DNA of 64,000 nucleotides from Foetidibacter luteolus (GTDB taxonomy: Bacteria > Bacteroidota > Bacteroidia > Chitinophagales > Chitinophagaceae): the NCBI RefSeq assembly GCF_009650435.1, contig NZ_VVIP01000062.1:19226-83225 (forward strand). Direction: 5' to 3'. Position numbers and translations under genes: made by a program. The notes below the pieces were generated by a model, which searched no databases, had not been told where the DNA came from, and saw nothing but the letters and a program-made list of their open reading frames with translations. This document shows positions 62,766-64,000 of the stretch, piece after piece. How positions within the stretch are numbered: the first letter of the stretch is position 1; the number at the start of each line of letters is the position of its first letter.

Positions 62766-62850
62766 GCTGCAGCCTTTCATGGAGACTTCGTTGCGTCGCA
62801 ATCACTTTATCGTCCGGTATTTCATGGCATCTTTTCAGACCCGGGTAGAT
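62766..62850 (+). repeat. R1-related repeat, variant form (copy b)
   Basis: TTTCATGGAGACTTCGTTGC, GTCGCAATCACTTTATCGTC, CGGTATTTCATGGCATC and TTTTCAGACCCGGG. Matches the copy at 14.4 kb. It lies in the leader region of the TIR gene. Confidence 0.68.
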
Positions 62851-62981
62851 ATGTTTCCGGCACCTTCGGTGGCGGAAACTGTCGCAGCTTTTTCTGCGCC
62901 GCTTCGGCGTGTTAACGGTACCAGTAACAACCTAACAAAAAGCAGCACGCTCTTTGAGATACTTTTCTAAAACAGCGCTAT

Positions 62982-63206
62982 ATGAAAAGCATAGACCCAA
63001 AATCGAAGAAGCCATCTGCAACCCGGCAGGATGAAAAAGACCTTGCCGCAGAAATGGAGAACGATACACTGCCGGAAAAAGACAGCGACGAATGGGAAAC
63101 CGCGGCTAAAGACGAACCGGAAACCACCAACACAGAAGATAACCCTGTTGAAGGCGAAGCCGACGATAAAGGTGAATTTAAAAAAGACAATGAAGAATAC
63201 TTTTAG
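62982..63206 (+). CDS. Small acidic, probably disordered protein
   Basis: 74 residues, roughly one third Asp/Glu (DEKDLAAEMENDTLPEKDSD, PVEGEADDKGEFKKDNEEYF). The antisense frame is a serine-rich mirror of it and is not believed. No family recognised. It ends 12 nt before the stop codon of the convergent cupin gene. It could be a charged linker-type or nucleic-acid-mimic protein, but nothing shows this. Confidence 0.55.
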   Translation: MKSIDPKSKKPSATRQDEKDLAAEMENDTLPEKDSDEWETAAKDEPETTNTEDNPVEGEADDKGEFKKDNEEYF

Positions 63207-63218
63207 ATGGCCCGTTTG

Positions 63219-63716
63219 TTACTTTTCATCCAGGTAACCGGGTGGGAAAAGTTGCTGGCCGTATTTTTCTGCAGCGGCTTTTATGCGTTCCAGCATTTCG
63301 GGGGTTGGCGGCTGCTGGTTAATCTCACCGTTAGGGCCTAACGGTTGTCCAACCTCCAAAAAAAAATCCTCCAAACCGGCAGGTACAACTGTACAGAGCA
63401 GCCTGGCCGTGTTTGCAGATTTGTTTTTAAAGCAATGCACTATACCGCCCGTTGGCACGTTTACCAGTGATCCTTTTACTGCAACATATTGCTGCGTTTC
63501 CGTTTTTACTTCAACTTCTCCATCCAGTACATAAAAGCACTCCTGGAAATGCGGGTGGGCATGCGGTATAGGGCCGCCGCCTGGTGGCACCGTCATTTCA
63601 ATAACAGCGAAGGCGCCGCCCGTTTGCTTTCCGCTTAAGGCAACACGGTAAGTGCCGCCCGCTACGGATACTGTTGGTCCTTGTTGTGGGTCTGTTGTAA
63701 TGGCTGGAGTTTTCAT
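63219..63716 (-). CDS. Cupin-domain protein
   Basis: 165 residues from MKTPAITTDPQQGPTVSVAG. Cupin motif 1 is GGGPIPHAHPHFQECFYVLD GEVEV with His-His-Glu metal ligands; motif 2 is VNVPTGGIVHCF. A single small cupin with a helical C-terminal tail (PEMLERIKAAAEKYGQQLF). Could be a quercetinase-like dioxygenase or a non-catalytic binding protein. A longer frame to 63767 adds residues that do not look family-like. Confidence 0.85.
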   Translation of the reverse strand: MKTPAITTDPQQGPTVSVAGGTYRVALSGKQTGGAFAVIEMTVPPGGGPIPHAHPHFQECFYVLDGEVEVKTETQQYVAVKGSLVNVPTGGIVHCFKNKSANTARLLCTVVPAGLEDFFLEVGQPLGPNGEINQQPPTPEMLERIKAAAEKYGQQLFPPGYLDEK

Positions 63717-63774
63717 GTCTTGTATTTTGGATGTAATAGTTACGCCAATTTCGGGAAAAAATGCCATAGCCCAA

Positions 63775-64000
63775 TGTTCGTTTGTTCAATGTCCGTTTGT
63801 TCAATGTTTGTTTGTTCAATGTTTAACGTCAAGGAGCTACTGCACTTCAACATTCAAACAAATTATAAGCCTTTTAAAATTCAACAGACCGGCAACCAGC
63901 AACTTGTAACCGGCAACTGTTCTATGTTCGTTTGTTTAACGCTTAACGTCAAGGAGCTACTGCACTTCAACATTCAAACAAATTATAAGCCTTTTAAAAT
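63775..64000 (+). repeat. R5 tandem repeat (truncated by window edge)
   Basis: Two units: TTCAATGT runs, AACGTCAAGGAGCTACTGCA, CTTCAACATTCAAACAAATT and ATAAGCCTTTTAAAAT; the first unit continues with AACAGACCGGCAACCAGCAA. Both units share the AGGAGCTACTGCACTTCAAC core exactly. It runs off the right edge. Confidence 0.8.

Noticed and set aside
62978..63190. Minus-strand serine-rich frame opposite the small acidic protein
   Set aside because: GAA/GAT-rich coding on one strand reads as Ser/Phe codons on the other; the plus-strand reading has the better start and spacing.

Overview
The window looks like a chromosomal segment of a Bacteroidota bacterium, most likely family Chitinophagaceae. The evidence is two SusC/SusD pairs, an ECF sigma/FecR pair feeding an STN-type SusC, a two-component-regulator-propeller sensor, LytTR signalling, DUF2851, DUF3857, DUF4199 and DUF6728 proteins, and promoters of the TTTG/TAnnTTTG type. 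No species assignment is possible by eye.

Layout. 0-2.4 kb (minus strand): the N-terminal part of a thiamine-dependent 2-oxoacid dehydrogenase E1, then a PhnZ-like HD oxygenase and a PbfA-like PLP enzyme that look like aminophosphonate catabolism. 2.7-7.1 kb: DUF2851, the run KdsC-like / UbiA / Maf, then IscX and an Isc-type ferredoxin. 7.2-7.4 kb: a possible structured small RNA. 7.5-14.3 kb: a DUF2520 protein, an alpha/beta hydrolase, a DUF3857 transglutaminase-like exported protein, and topA. 14.6-21.4 kb: sigma, FecR, SusC with STN, SusD, a self-contained cell-surface-signalling uptake locus. 22-29.9 kb: a membrane-anchored LuxR protein, a DUF4199 gene broken by an amber codon, tRNA-Leu(CAA), hscB, a PaaK/CapK-like enzyme, DUF6728, a response regulator with a sugar transferase, and lpxB. 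30.1-32.7 kb: a mobile-element scar with two internally deleted RAYT copies around unknown genes. 32.9-38.4 kb: a propeller sensor whose kinase region is degenerate, a divergent AraC regulator, DUF983 and DUF1348. 39.5-44.9 kb: a second SusC/SusD locus with a small lipoprotein.

45.0-55.2 kb is the most unusual part: an array of AT-richer small genes, all on the plus strand. It contains two immunity-protein-like genes (Imm9-like and SMI1/KNR4), a TPR protein, an LRR-like protein, a lipoprotein, an unknown 298-residue protein and a compact four-gene module. The genes are separated by long imperfect palindromes and by a dispersed ~250-330 bp repeat that ends just before a cassette start four times. 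Three cassettes begin and end with private, perfectly complementary 9-12 nt ends, which is what integron-type (attC) cassette chemistry predicts, yet no integrase is in the window. Inverted copies of a long-form repeat bracket the array.

55.2-64 kb: an FG-GAP lipoprotein, a LytTR regulator with a LytS-type kinase, a TonB-dependent-receptor-like beta-barrel, a TIR protein with a CHAT-like C-terminal domain, a small acidic protein and a cupin.

Intergenic space is dominated by at least seven dispersed repeat families, named R1-R8 below. Most of the small open frames lying in them are not genes.
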